Counted from the first letter of the stretch, positions 10,356 through 17,977 are shown. The stretch is DNA of 25,905 nucleotides from an uncultured Collinsella sp. (GCA_900544385.1 UQVD01000017.1:1-25905); one strand, 5' to 3'. The notes: generated from the sequence alone by a model not told the origin. A program made the numbers and translations.

Positions 10356-10443
10356 CGCTGAACCAATTGCCTTCAGCCTCCGTTGACCTTTCCTTCCAAT
10401 TCATCAGCCAACGTACGTCATAGCAATCCCCGGTAGGTCGCAG

Positions 10444-10531
10444 GGCGCTTCGCGGGCGGGCCAGGCTTTATCTGAACGACTTTGCGAAGCAACCGGAGTG
10501 AAGATAAAGCCTGGCCCGCCCGCGAAGCGCC
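10444..10531 (+). repeat. Long hairpin with conserved core loop, copy 2
   Basis: Arms at 10444-10473 and 10502-10531 are a perfect 30-bp inverted repeat, extended by GGTC (10436-10439) and GACC (10537-10540) outside. The core at 10472-10502 reads CTGAACGACTTTGC, GAA, GCAACCGGAGTGAA, nearly the same as the reverse strand of 5010-5039, while the arm sequences are unrelated. Core differences include a T-A to C-G swap in the inner TGC/GCA stem. It lies between the toxin-antitoxin terminator and the purE promoter. No U-tract follows. Confidence 0.8.
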
Positions 10532-10557
10532 ACAAAGACCGCAGGGACGGGAGCAGC

Positions 10558-10575
10558 TATACTACTCTCAGTAGT
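10558..10575 (+). promoter_or_regulatory. Putative purE promoter -10 with a small dyad
   Basis: TATACT at 10558-10563 lies about 64 bases before purE and overlaps the dyad ACTACT-CTC-AGTAGT. The -35 region is poor. A repressor half-site role for the dyad is possible but not shown. Confidence 0.4.
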
Positions 10576-10626
10576 TAAGGGTCGCGGATCCGCCGCGTCG
10601 CCGTTCTCAACAGGAGGTCTTTGTTT

Positions 10627-11091
10627 ATGGCAGATCAAAAGCCGGTTGTCGGGATCATCATGGGCTCCAAGTCCGATCTGGGCGTTATGGAAGGTTGCAC
10701 CGCCGAGCTCGAGGCGCTCGGTGTGCCCTATGAGCTCGTCATTGCGAGCGCACACCGCACGCCGGCGAAGGTCCACGAGTGGGCTTCGACTGCTGCCGAT
10801 CGCGGTATCAAAGTGGTTGTCGCCGCCGCTGGCAAGGCCGCTCACCTGGGTGGTGTCGTGGCTGCCTTTACGCCGCTGCCGGTTATCGGCGTGCCTATGA
10901 AGACGAGTGACCTGGGCGGTATGGATTCGCTGCTGTCGATGGTGCAGATGCCTTCGGGTGTGCCTGTGGCCTGCGTTGCCATCAACGGCGCCAAGAACGC
11001 CGCCATCTACGCCACGCAGATTCTAGGCGCTTGCGACCCCGAGTACCGCAAGGTTATCGAGAAGATGAAGCAGGAGATGGCCGACGCCTAG
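10627..11091 (+). CDS. purE: N5-carboxyaminoimidazole ribonucleotide mutase
   Basis: PurE converts N5-CAIR to CAIR in de novo purine synthesis (class I), or carboxylates AIR directly (class II). The 154 residues match the family. Motifs seen: GIIMGSKSDLGVME near the start, ASAHRTP with His43, AAGKAAHLGG, and PLPVIGVPMKTSDLGGMDSLLSMVQMPSGVPV. The overall pattern is class I-like, though AAGKAAHLGG deviates from the GAGGAAHLPG of E. coli. PurK, the usual class I partner, is not in the window. The ATG at 10627 has AGGAGG at 10612-10617; the in-frame TTG at 10621 is too close to it. It sits apart from purF-purM-purN, with sortase, MoaE-like and CmpB genes between. Confidence 0.95.
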   Translation: MADQKPVVGIIMGSKSDLGVMEGCTAELEALGVPYELVIASAHRTPAKVHEWASTAADRGIKVVVAAAGKAAHLGGVVAAFTPLPVIGVPMKTSDLGGMDSLLSMVQMPSGVPVACVAINGAKNAAIYATQILGACDPEYRKVIEKMKQEMADA

Positions 11092-11126
11092 GCGTTCCGC
11101 CGTTTCACCGCAGTATAAGGAGAGCC

Positions 11127-12125
11127 ATGTCCGACTATCAGGGAAAACGATTCAAGGCTTCTCAGATTCCCGATCCGTCGAAGCCGGGTGCTGCCCATGC
11201 GGCGCAGCAGGGTCGGACATCCTCTCCTCAGCAGCCGCGCGCGCCGCGTTCTGTAACGCCGACGTCCCATCGCCGTCAGGATACGCCGGCTGCGTATCGC
11301 CCTTCGTCTTATAGCACCGCTAAGAAGCCGCCCCGGTCTTCATCGCATGCCGCGCCGTCGGATTACACCGAGCCGCCGCGCAAAAAGCGCCGCTCCATTA
11401 TTCCCATTCTGCTCATCATCATCGGTATCGGCCTGATTGTTGCCGCCGCTGCCATCTTTATCAATGCGCAGATCGGTTACAAGCAGGCGAGCGAGTCGTA
11501 CCAAAAGATCGAAGAGCAATATGCGCCCGCTAAGGACGCCAGCGGCGTGCCGGTTATCGACTTTAATGCCCTTGCCCAGACAAATCCCGAGGTCGTCGGT
11601 TGGATTTACGCACCGGGCACCAACATTAACTATCCCGTCGTGCAGGCTACTGATAACTCCAAGTACCTCAACACGTTGTTCGATGGCACGTCCAACGCAT
11701 CGGGTGCCATCTTCTTGGATTACGAGGACAATGCGCCCGGCATGGTGGATCAGCAGACTACGATCTATGGTCACCACATGAACGACGGATCGATGTTCAA
11801 TGTGATCTCGGATACGACCGATCAGGTGACGTTCGACAGCATAGAGTACGTGTATTACATCACGCGCGACGCCACCTATAAGCTGCGTCCGCTGGCGACC
11901 AAGGTCGTTGAGGATACGTACTCCAAGGCGCGCACGCCCAATTTTGAGGGCGACGACGGGCTCAAGAACTACCTGTCCGAGATGCTCGACGGTGCCTCTG
12001 CCGTGGCGAGCGATGCCACTGATCGTGCTGCTTCGGCAACCAAGGTCGTAACGCTTGTGACCTGTCGTTCGTTATCGCTGAGCAACACGCGTGCCGTCAT
12101 GGTGCTCACGCCGGTCGAGGAATAA
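11127..12125 (+). CDS. Class B sortase
   Basis: Membrane-anchored cysteine transpeptidase that attaches proteins to the cell wall. The 332 residues start with an unusually long hydrophilic, Pro/Ser/Arg-rich segment (1-87), then one transmembrane segment (about 88-112, RRSIIPILLIIIGIGLIVAA). The sortase domain follows: NPEVVGWIYAPGTNINYPVVQ, TIYGHHM (His216), TLVTC (Cys313) and NTRAVMV (Arg322), the catalytic trio. The class B call rests on the NPEVVGWI...INYPVVQ pattern. ATG at 11127 with AAGGAGAG upstream. It begins 35 bases after purE, so it may be co-transcribed. No sorting-signal substrate is encoded nearby, so the substrate and the LPXTG-like motif it reads are unknown. Confidence 0.9.
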   Translation: MSDYQGKRFKASQIPDPSKPGAAHAAQQGRTSSPQQPRAPRSVTPTSHRRQDTPAAYRPSSYSTAKKPPRSSSHAAPSDYTEPPRKKRRSIIPILLIIIGIGLIVAAAAIFINAQIGYKQASESYQKIEEQYAPAKDASGVPVIDFNALAQTNPEVVGWIYAPGTNINYPVVQATDNSKYLNTLFDGTSNASGAIFLDYEDNAPGMVDQQTTIYGHHMNDGSMFNVISDTTDQVTFDSIEYVYYITRDATYKLRPLATKVVEDTYSKARTPNFEGDDGLKNYLSEMLDGASAVASDATDRAASATKVVTLVTCRSLSLSNTRAVMVLTPVEE

Positions 12126-12134
12126 GTTGTTCGA

Positions 12135-12171
12135 GAGTAGCTAAAAAAGCCCCGTTCCAAATTGGCTACTC
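12135..12171. repeat. Short inverted repeat between sortase and MoaE-like genes
   Basis: GAGTAGC (12135-12141) and GCTACTC (12165-12171) enclose a 23-base loop containing AAAAAAGCCCCGTTCC. It has no U-tract on the plus strand. Function unclear. Confidence 0.35.
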
Positions 12172-12189
12172 GACGACGGTAAGGGAGAA

Positions 12190-12609
12190 ATGATGCTCGA
12201 GAATGGCAAAACGATGCCTTCGATTGATGCTTGGCTGCGCGAGGCCAAGGCCGATTCGTCGGCACCTGCGTGCGGTATGTATCTGACACATAACGGTGTG
12301 GTGCGCGCGACGCCCAAGGCCGAGGCGCGCGGTGTCGAGACCGATGGCGTGGCGCCGGGCCACAAGGTGGGCAGCATGGTGTTCGGCTACGACGCCAGCA
12401 AGGTACAGGCCGCCATCGAGGCGACGCGCGCGATGCCGGGTATCGGCTATGTGCGCGTGTGGCTGGCAAGCGGCGAGCTTGCCGTAGGTGACGACATCAT
12501 GCTCGTGCTCATCGGCGGGGACATTCGCCCGCACGTGGTCGATGCGCTGCAGGCGCTCGTTGGCACCATCAAGAATGAATGCGTGAGTGAGGTCGAGCGC
12601 GAGGCGTAG
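12190..12609 (+). CDS. MoaE-like protein, divergent
   Basis: Resembles the molybdopterin synthase large subunit MoaE, which adds dithiolene sulfurs to precursor Z with MoaD. The 139 residues show the MoaE layout: a GVVR motif near residue 36, a conserved middle (VFGYDASKVQAAIEATRAMPGIGYVRVWLASGELAVGDD in short blocks) matching the usual xxHRxGxLxxGE segment, and a C-terminal helix (VVDALQALVGTIKNECVSEVERE). The usual HR before GxL is AS, and the usual VPIWKKE end that supplies a catalytic lysine reads CVSEVERE. It may thus be a degenerate or repurposed MoaE. Two adjacent ATGs (12190, 12193) follow AAGGGAG; either could start. No other molybdopterin gene is in the window. Confidence 0.6.
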   Translation: MMLENGKTMPSIDAWLREAKADSSAPACGMYLTHNGVVRATPKAEARGVETDGVAPGHKVGSMVFGYDASKVQAAIEATRAMPGIGYVRVWLASGELAVGDDIMLVLIGGDIRPHVVDALQALVGTIKNECVSEVEREA

Positions 12610-12639
12610 AGGCTTGCGTCGATAGAAGGCTCGTTTATA

Positions 12640-12678
12640 AAAATGCCCGCCGGTACGTGTGATACCGGCGGGCATTTT
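12640..12678. terminator. Bidirectional intrinsic terminator
   Basis: Perfect 16-bp stem (AAAATGCCCGCCGGTA / TACCGGCGGGCATTTT) with a seven-base loop between the convergent MoaE-like and CmpB-family genes. A/T runs on both sides let it serve both strands. Confidence 0.92.
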
Positions 12679-12699
12679 GCGTTTTGGGCGCGGTGGGCG

Positions 12700-13929
12700 C
12701 TACACGCGCGTCGCATCCTTGGGGCTCATGGTCATGCTCTGGAAGCGGTTTTCCATAAAGTCATTATCGAAGTACTTGCCGTAGAACTGCGCAACGGGAA
12801 TATCCGGTTCCGTGCCGTTGACGCGCTGATACCAATAATCGAGCGACTGCAGCGTCATAACGCCATCGACCAGCATAATGATGGTGAAGATGACGGTAGC
12901 CGAGTAGCGGCTCTTCCACGGAATCATGTTGATGAGCTTGAGCAGCCTCGGCAGCAGCAGCTTGATCCAGATGAGGCCACCCAGGCCCCACAGACAGGCG
13001 AAGCCCGTGCAGGTGCGTCCGCCCGTGAGGACCACGAGCGGGTCGGGCATACCGAACAGCGTTATGTGCGAGTAGCTCCACGAGACCACGCCAAACGCGG
13101 TCTGCATAAACCAGCCCACGAACACCTCAAAGCTGGCGCCGAGCAGGGCGCTCACCAGGAAAATGATGATGGGGTTCTTTTTATAGAAGCGGTTGAGCAC
13201 CATGGTCATGAGCACGGCACCAAAGCCGTAGATGGGGCTGAAGGGGCCAAACAGCATACCGGCGCGGTCCTGGTAGACACCCGGATCGTTGACGGTCATA
13301 TGCCAGATATCCTCCAGGACCAGGCCGAGCACGCAGCAGACAAAGAATACCCAGAACAGGTTGAAGTAGTTGAGCTTGATGTAGCCCTCGCCGGTTTCAT
13401 CGCGCCCGAGCATGCCCTCGGCGGCGGCGTCGCGGTCGAGCATCTCCTGCAGGCGGCGCTGCAGCTCGCGCTCCTGGCGCAGCGTGGGGTCGACGGTGGC
13501 CGAAAGTGCGACGAGGATGCCGAGCTGGATGGCAGGGCGCAGCAAGAAGGGCCCGATGCCCTGGAGCATCACGTCAACCAAAAGCTCGACGACGGTAAAC
13601 GCGATAAGGATATAGGACAGACGGGCGGCATTGCGGCGCTGGTTCTTGATGAGGTCAAGGCCAAAGATGATCAAGATGACGGCACTGGCAGCCGAGAGCA
13701 TGATGCCGGCGACAATCAGTCCGACCGCGACGAGCGTGTTATCGCCGAGCTTGGCGGCGGCGTTGCCATTGATGAGCGCGGTGATGACCTGCCACATAAA
13801 GGCGCCGACCGAGGGGAGCGTGCCCACGCCGGACAGGATGCACAGGACGGCGTACACCTTAATGATGAGGGGGATCTTCTTGACCTCCGTGGCGCTGGGG
13901 ACGCTGGGGTCGAGTTCGTTTCGATCCAT
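12700..13929 (-). CDS. Membrane protein with CmpB-type (putative ABC transporter type IV) domain
   Basis: Polytopic membrane protein of 409 residues. The N-terminal half (about 20-150) has several transmembrane segments; a charged linker (RQERELQRRLQEMLDRDAAAEG) follows; the C-terminal half matches the CmpB-like domain: FNLFWVFFVCCVLGLVLEDIW, GMLFGPFSPIYGFGAVL, then a WSYS motif and CLWGLGGLIWIK. That domain is annotated as a putative ABC transporter permease, but its biochemical role is not established. Start chosen at the ATG at 13929, with AGAAAGGTT upstream; the frame is open to 14106 but that extension is not hydrophobic and looks like 5' leader. It converges with the MoaE-like gene and is divergent from purF. 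Confidence 0.8.
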   Translation of the reverse strand: MDRNELDPSVPSATEVKKIPLIIKVYAVLCILSGVGTLPSVGAFMWQVITALINGNAAAKLGDNTLVAVGLIVAGIMLSAASAVILIIFGLDLIKNQRRNAARLSYILIAFTVVELLVDVMLQGIGPFLLRPAIQLGILVALSATVDPTLRQERELQRRLQEMLDRDAAAEGMLGRDETGEGYIKLNYFNLFWVFFVCCVLGLVLEDIWHMTVNDPGVYQDRAGMLFGPFSPIYGFGAVLMTMVLNRFYKKNPIIIFLVSALLGASFEVFVGWFMQTAFGVVSWSYSHITLFGMPDPLVVLTGGRTCTGFACLWGLGGLIWIKLLLPRLLKLINMIPWKSRYSATVIFTIIMLVDGVMTLQSLDYWYQRVNGTEPDIPVAQFYGKYFDNDFMENRFQSMTMSPKDATRV

Positions 13930-14223
13930 ACATAACCTTTCTCGTTTTGCTGTAGGTACAAGGATACGCCGCCGACCTGCCAAAAGACAGGACGAACGTC
14001 CCGATTGCAACAATGCAAGCCCTAACGGCGGGCGAGACACGTCGCAACGAAAGCATGCGGGATCGTCGGCCCCGAGGCGGTTGCCCAATAAAATGTTTGG
14101 CTGCAAAACGGATTATAAGCTCGGTGGGCTTTTAAAAAGCGCTGTTCATGCGCGGGAGTGCTTGTCTTGCCGTGCGTATAATAGGGCAGGTAACGCCAAA
14201 TAACGAGGCTCTGAGGGGATGCC
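13930..14223. promoter_or_regulatory. Divergent promoter region between the CmpB-family gene and purF
   Basis: A TATAAT at 14177-14182 on the plus strand is the likely purF -10 box, about 42 bases before the start, with no good -35. On the minus strand TATAAT at 14112-14117 would give the CmpB-family gene a leader of about 175 bases. I recognised no riboswitch or purine-regulatory RNA in it. Confidence 0.5.
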
Positions 14224-15894
14224 ATGTCTCAAGAAACCATCCACGCGGCCGAGCGCGCCGCGGGACAGGTGAAGACCATGTCGACGTATGATCCGGACTC
14301 CGACCAGCTGCATGAGGAATGCGGCATTTTTGGTGTGTGGGCGCCCGATCGCGATGTGGCTCGACTGACGTACTTTGGTCTGCGCGCGCTGCAGCATCGC
14401 GGCCAGGAATCGGCGGGAATCGCCGTGGGTGATGGCGGCACGGTTATGGTTCGCAAAGACCTGGGACTGCTCGATCGCGTGTTCTCCAACGCCGACTTGT
14501 CGACGCTCTCCGGCCAGCTGGCCGTGGGCCACGTGCGCTATGGCACTGCCGGTGCCAAGAGCTGGGAAGCCTCGCAGCCGCATCTTTCCACCATCAACAG
14601 CGTCATTATCGCGCTTGCGCACAACGGTACCCTCGTCAACACCGACGAGCTGCGCCGCCAGCTGATCGAGCTGGGCGTGCCGTTCCTCTCCAATTCGGAT
14701 TCCGAGGTCGCGACCAAGCTTATCGGCTACTTTACCCAGCGTACGGGTCATCTGCGCGAGGGCATTCGTAAGACCATGGAGCTCGTGCGCGGCGGCTACG
14801 CCATGACGCTCATCAACGAGCAGGCGCTCTACGCATTCCGCGATCCGCACGGCATTCGCCCGCTCGTGCTGGGCAAGCTGGTGGACGAGGGTCTGGACCA
14901 GGCCGATGCCGCATCCGTTTCGCAGCTGCCGTCGCAGGACGGCGCCGCGACGGTCGACGCCACCACCCATGTCACGCGCGCCGGCGGCTGGGTCGTTGCC
15001 TCCGAGACGTGCGCGCTCGACATCGTGGGTGCCGAGTACGTCCGTGACGTCCGTCCCGGCGAGATCTTGCGCATCAGTGCCGAGGGCCTTGTGTCCGAGC
15101 AGGGTGTGCCTGCAGCCGAAGAGCCTGCCAACTGCATCTTTGAGCAGGTCTACTTCGCCCGTCCCGACTCCATCATGAACGGCAAGAGCGTCTATGCCTG
15201 CCGTTACGACATGGGTCGTCAGCTGGCACACGAGGAGCCCGTCGAGGCCGACCTGGTCATCGGCGTGCCCGACTCCGGCCTGCCGCCCGCGGAGGGGTAT
15301 TCGCACGAGAGCGGTATTCCCTTTGGCGAGGGCCTTATCAAGAACCGCTACGTGGGCCGTACGTTTATCGAGCCCACGCAGGAGCTGCGCGCCATGGGCG
15401 TGCGTATGAAACTCAACCCGCTGCGTGACAACATCGAGGGCAAGCGCCTGGTCGTCATCGACGACTCCATCGTGCGCGGCACCACCATGGTGCAGCTCGT
15501 CAAGATGCTACGCAACGCTGGCGCCAAGGAGATTCATATCCGCATCAACTCGCCCGAGGTCATCTGGCCGTGCTTCTACGGTATCGATACAGACGTGCAG
15601 TCGCAGCTTATCAGCGCCAACAAGACGGTCGATGAGATTTGTGAGTATATCGGCGCCGATTCGCTGGCCTTCCTTTCGGTCGAGGGCCTGCTTAAGGTCA
15701 TGCCCAAGGGCGGTTACTGCGATGCGTGCTTTACCGGCCGCTACCCCGTGGCGATTCCTGAGAGTTTTGGCCGCGACAAGTTTATGGAGGGCTTTAAGCC
15801 CCGCAACCTGGACAAGCCGCTGCACTTTGACGACGACGCCGTGGTCGAGAAATACGACGACCGCAGCTGGGAAGAGGAACACGGCGAGGCCTAA
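14224..15894 (+). CDS. purF: Amidophosphoribosyltransferase
   Basis: First committed enzyme of purine synthesis: PRPP plus glutamine gives phosphoribosylamine. The 556 residues comprise a propeptide (1-32), an N-terminal nucleophile glutaminase domain starting at Cys33 (EECGIFGVW) and a C-terminal phosphoribosyltransferase domain with the PRPP loop VVIDDSIVRGTT near residues 410-421. Four cysteines fit the [4Fe-4S] ligands of the Bacillus-type, oxygen-sensitive enzyme: Cys304 (NCIFE), Cys450 (WPCFYG), Cys499 and Cys502 (YCDACFTGRYP). The ATG at 14224 has TGAGGGG upstream; an internal ATG at 14278 would leave a 14-residue propeptide and is the alternative. About 55 extra residues between HGIRPLVLGK and the YFARPDS block may be an insert. 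Confidence 0.96.
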   Translation: MSQETIHAAERAAGQVKTMSTYDPDSDQLHEECGIFGVWAPDRDVARLTYFGLRALQHRGQESAGIAVGDGGTVMVRKDLGLLDRVFSNADLSTLSGQLAVGHVRYGTAGAKSWEASQPHLSTINSVIIALAHNGTLVNTDELRRQLIELGVPFLSNSDSEVATKLIGYFTQRTGHLREGIRKTMELVRGGYAMTLINEQALYAFRDPHGIRPLVLGKLVDEGLDQADAASVSQLPSQDGAATVDATTHVTRAGGWVVASETCALDIVGAEYVRDVRPGEILRISAEGLVSEQGVPAAEEPANCIFEQVYFARPDSIMNGKSVYACRYDMGRQLAHEEPVEADLVIGVPDSGLPPAEGYSHESGIPFGEGLIKNRYVGRTFIEPTQELRAMGVRMKLNPLRDNIEGKRLVVIDDSIVRGTTMVQLVKMLRNAGAKEIHIRINSPEVIWPCFYGIDTDVQSQLISANKTVDEICEYIGADSLAFLSVEGLLKVMPKGGYCDACFTGRYPVAIPESFGRDKFMEGFKPRNLDKPLHFDDDAVVEKYDDRSWEEEHGEA

Positions 15895-15918
15895 AACCTG
15901 CCATGTGGGGACAGGTTT
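15894..15918 (+). terminator. Small GGGGAC-containing hairpin after purF
   Basis: AAACCTG (15894-15900) pairs with CAGGTTT (15912-15918); ATTTT follows. The loop contains GTGGGGA, as in the REP-like elements further on. Weak terminator or truncated REP-like unit. Transcription probably continues to purM at least in part. Confidence 0.45.
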
Positions 15919-15955
15919 ATTTTGGTAGGTTTTACCTGCTGTTTTGTTGATATGA

Positions 15956-15982
15956 CGGCGCGCGTTGTTATGGCGCGCGCCG
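15956..15982. repeat. GC-rich 9-bp hairpin upstream of purM
   Basis: CGGCGCGCG and CGCGCGCCG flank TTGTTATGG, 68 bases before the purM start. There is no T-run, so it is not a standard terminator. It might protect or pause the purF-purM transcript. Confidence 0.5.
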
Positions 15983-16050
15983 AAATGAACGCAACTATGA
16001 GCACCGTTTGGCGCCCGGGCGGCGGACGGTAGTGGGAGAGGAAGGCTCAG

Positions 16051-17154
16051 ATGAGCGACAGCAAGCATGTGACGTATGAGGATGCCGGCGTCGATACCGC
16101 CGAGGGCGGCCGCGCCGTTGACGCTATTAAGCAGATGGTTAAGGACACCAACCGTCCCGAGGTCATCGGCGGTATCGGTGGCTTCGGTGGCCTGTTCTCG
16201 GCCACCGCGCTTAAGGATATGGAAGACCCGATTCTGATTAGCGGTACCGACGGCGTGGGCACCAAGCTCGTGCTCGCCCAGATCATGGACCGTCACGAGA
16301 CGGTGGGCCAGGACCTGGTTGCTATGTGCGTCAACGACATTCTGGCTTCGGGCGCCGAGCCGCTGTTCTTCCTGGACTACGTTGCCATCGGCCACATCGA
16401 GGCCGAGCACATGGCAAAGATCATCAAGGGTGTGGCCGACGGCTGCAAGCTCGCGGGCTGCGCGCTCGTGGGCGGTGAGATGGCCGAGCACCCCGGCGTC
16501 ATGGCTCCTGCCGACTACGACCTTGCCGGATTTACCGTGGGCGTCGTCGACCGTCCCAAGATGCTCGACCCCGCGAACGTCCGCCCCGGCGACGTGATCC
16601 TGGGCCTGCCTTCCACTGGCGTGCACTCCAACGGCTACTCGCTCGTGCGCAAGGTCATTGGTGTCGACGGCATTAAGCCGGGCACGCCCGAGGCCGCCGC
16701 TAAGGCCGAGGAGCTGAGCCGTCCGCTCGAGGAACTCGGCGGCGCATCGCTGGCAGACGCCCTGCTGGCTCCCACGCGCATCTACGTCAAGCCGATTCTG
16801 GAGCTGCTGCGCGGCGGCGCCAACGTGCACGCTATCGCCCACATCACTGGCGGCGGTATTACCGAGAACCTCAACCGCGCGCTTGCCGACGACGTCGACG
16901 CCGTGGTCACCCGCAACGGCGCCGAGATGGGTTGGGACGTTCCGCCCGTCATCACCTACGTGTCGCGCCAGGCCGAGCTCGCGCCCAACGAGGCATGCAA
17001 GACCTTCAACATGGGCGTTGGCCTGTGCCTGATCGTCGCCCCCGAGGACGAGGCTGCCGTGGCCGAGGCCCTGGTCGCGCTGGGCGAGAAGCCGTTCCGC
17101 GTGGGTGAGTGCGTCGAGGGTTCCGGTAAGGTCGTGTACTCCGATGAGCGCTAA
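16051..17154 (+). CDS. purM: Phosphoribosylformylglycinamidine cyclo-ligase (AIR synthase)
   Basis: Closes the imidazole ring of FGAM to give AIR with ATP. The 367 residues are slightly longer than usual. Seen: TYEDAGVDTAEG near residue 10, GGIGGFGGLF, the ATP/phosphate motif ISGTDGVGTK near residues 63-72, CVNDILASGAEPLFFLDY near 90-110, LVGGEMAEHPGVM near 145, and GLPSTGVHSNGYSLVRKV near 188. All belong to the PurM/PurL fold. ATG at 16051 with GAGAGGAAGG upstream. It lies 156 bases after purF and overlaps purN by 11 bases, so PurM and PurN are translationally coupled. PurL, PurQ and PurD are not in the window. Confidence 0.96.
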   Translation: MSDSKHVTYEDAGVDTAEGGRAVDAIKQMVKDTNRPEVIGGIGGFGGLFSATALKDMEDPILISGTDGVGTKLVLAQIMDRHETVGQDLVAMCVNDILASGAEPLFFLDYVAIGHIEAEHMAKIIKGVADGCKLAGCALVGGEMAEHPGVMAPADYDLAGFTVGVVDRPKMLDPANVRPGDVILGLPSTGVHSNGYSLVRKVIGVDGIKPGTPEAAAKAEELSRPLEELGGASLADALLAPTRIYVKPILELLRGGANVHAIAHITGGGITENLNRALADDVDAVVTRNGAEMGWDVPPVITYVSRQAELAPNEACKTFNMGVGLCLIVAPEDEAAVAEALVALGEKPFRVGECVEGSGKVVYSDER

Positions 17155-17845
17155 CGAACAGATGGCTGCTGTCGAGAGCCTGGGCTTTGTGCCCTACGCC
17201 CGTCCGACCGGCACCGATACGGCCGAGCCGCTCAAGATCGGTGTGCTCATCAGCGGTTCGGGTACCAACCTGCAAGCGCTGATCGATCTGATCGCCGCCG
17301 GCAAGCTCAACGCTTCGATTGAGCTTGTGGTGTCGAGCCGTCCTTCGGCTAAGGGTTTGCAGCGCGCTGAGCGCGCGGGCATCCAGACGCTCACACTGTC
17401 CAAGGATGTCTATGCCGACCCTATTGCCGCCGACGAGATCATCGCGCACGAGCTTCTCGAGCGCGGCTGCGAGTATGTGGCCATGGCTGGCTACATGCGC
17501 ATGGTGCATACGCCGCTGCTGGCGGCGTTTCCCAACCGCGTGGTCAACTTGCATCCGGCGCTGCTGCCGAGCTTTACCGGCGCGCATGCGATCGACGACG
17601 CGTTTGCGCGCGGCGTCAAGGTAACTGGCGTGACCGTGCATTTTGCCAACGAGATCTACGACAACGGCCCCATCATCGCCCAGCGCGCGCTGGCTGTCGA
17701 GGAAGGTTGGGATGTCGACACGCTCGAGGAGCACATCCACGCGATTGAGCACGTGTTGTATCCCGAGGTCGTGCAGATGCTCGCCGACGGCCGCGTCCAC
17801 GTGCTGGAGAGCGGCAAGGTCGCAATTGACGCGCCTCGCGGCTAG
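17144..17845 (+). CDS. purN: Phosphoribosylglycinamide formyltransferase
   Basis: Transfers a formyl group from 10-formyl-THF to GAR in purine synthesis. The 233 residues include KIGVLISGSGTNLQALID from about residue 30, MAGYMRMVHTPLL, and the catalytic set Asn135, His137 (VVNLHPALLPSFTG) and Asp173 (YDNGPIIAQ). Each is exactly 29 residues later than in the E. coli enzyme (106, 108, 144), so the protein has an N-terminal extension of about that size. Start chosen at 17144, overlapping the purM end by 11 bases with GGTAAGG upstream; 17105 and 17162 are in-frame alternatives. A strong terminator follows at 17878. Confidence 0.94.
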   Translation: MSANEQMAAVESLGFVPYARPTGTDTAEPLKIGVLISGSGTNLQALIDLIAAGKLNASIELVVSSRPSAKGLQRAERAGIQTLTLSKDVYADPIAADEIIAHELLERGCEYVAMAGYMRMVHTPLLAAFPNRVVNLHPALLPSFTGAHAIDDAFARGVKVTGVTVHFANEIYDNGPIIAQRALAVEEGWDVDTLEEHIHAIEHVLYPEVVQMLADGRVHVLESGKVAIDAPRG

Positions 17846-17877
17846 CGGCGCACAGTACAATTTAGCCGAGTAGTCAG

Positions 17878-17920
17878 GGTGGTCATTGGCGCCAAGGCGC
17901 GCGTGGCCACCTTTTGTTTT
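17878..17920 (+). terminator. Intrinsic terminator of the purF-purM-purN unit
   Basis: GGTGGTCA pairs with TGGCCACC (17904-17911) around a GC-rich loop with its own GGCGCC, followed by TTTTGTTTT. Confidence 0.85.
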
Positions 17921-17924
17921 GGGT

Positions 17925-17977
17925 AGTCATCGGGGACGGTCTTTAACGACTGGTCATTCAAGAACGTCCCAGGTGAC
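17925..17977. repeat. REP-like GGGGAC palindrome
   Basis: AGTCA-TCGGGGACGGTCTTTAA on the left faces the imperfect complement TTCAAGAACGTCCC...TGACT on the right. Member of the GGGGAC family also found at 18475, 20474, 23679 and 24354. Confidence 0.6.

Noticed and set aside
10380..10440. TTGACC (about 10384) as a -35 for a promoter upstream of the copy 2 hairpin
   Set aside because: No -10 box at suitable spacing.
12643..13935. 430-residue plus-strand open frame opposite the CmpB-family gene
   Set aside because: Composition is rich in His, Asp, Glu and Gln without domains; the minus-strand frame has coherent membrane segments and a CmpB pattern, and the start lies in a terminator.
10532..14223. 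Purine riboswitch before purE or purF
   Set aside because: The leaders are short (about 50 and 30 bases after the -10 boxes) and lack the conserved three-way junction loops.
14146..16842. Long minus-strand frames opposite purF and purM (14146-15306, 15508-16842)
   Set aside because: Shadows of purF and purM; no ribosome sites or recognisable domains.
17855..17920. Short transcript from a TACAAT at 17855-17860 ending at the purN terminator (small RNA)
   Set aside because: Only a -10-like box supports it; the hairpin is explained as the pur terminator.
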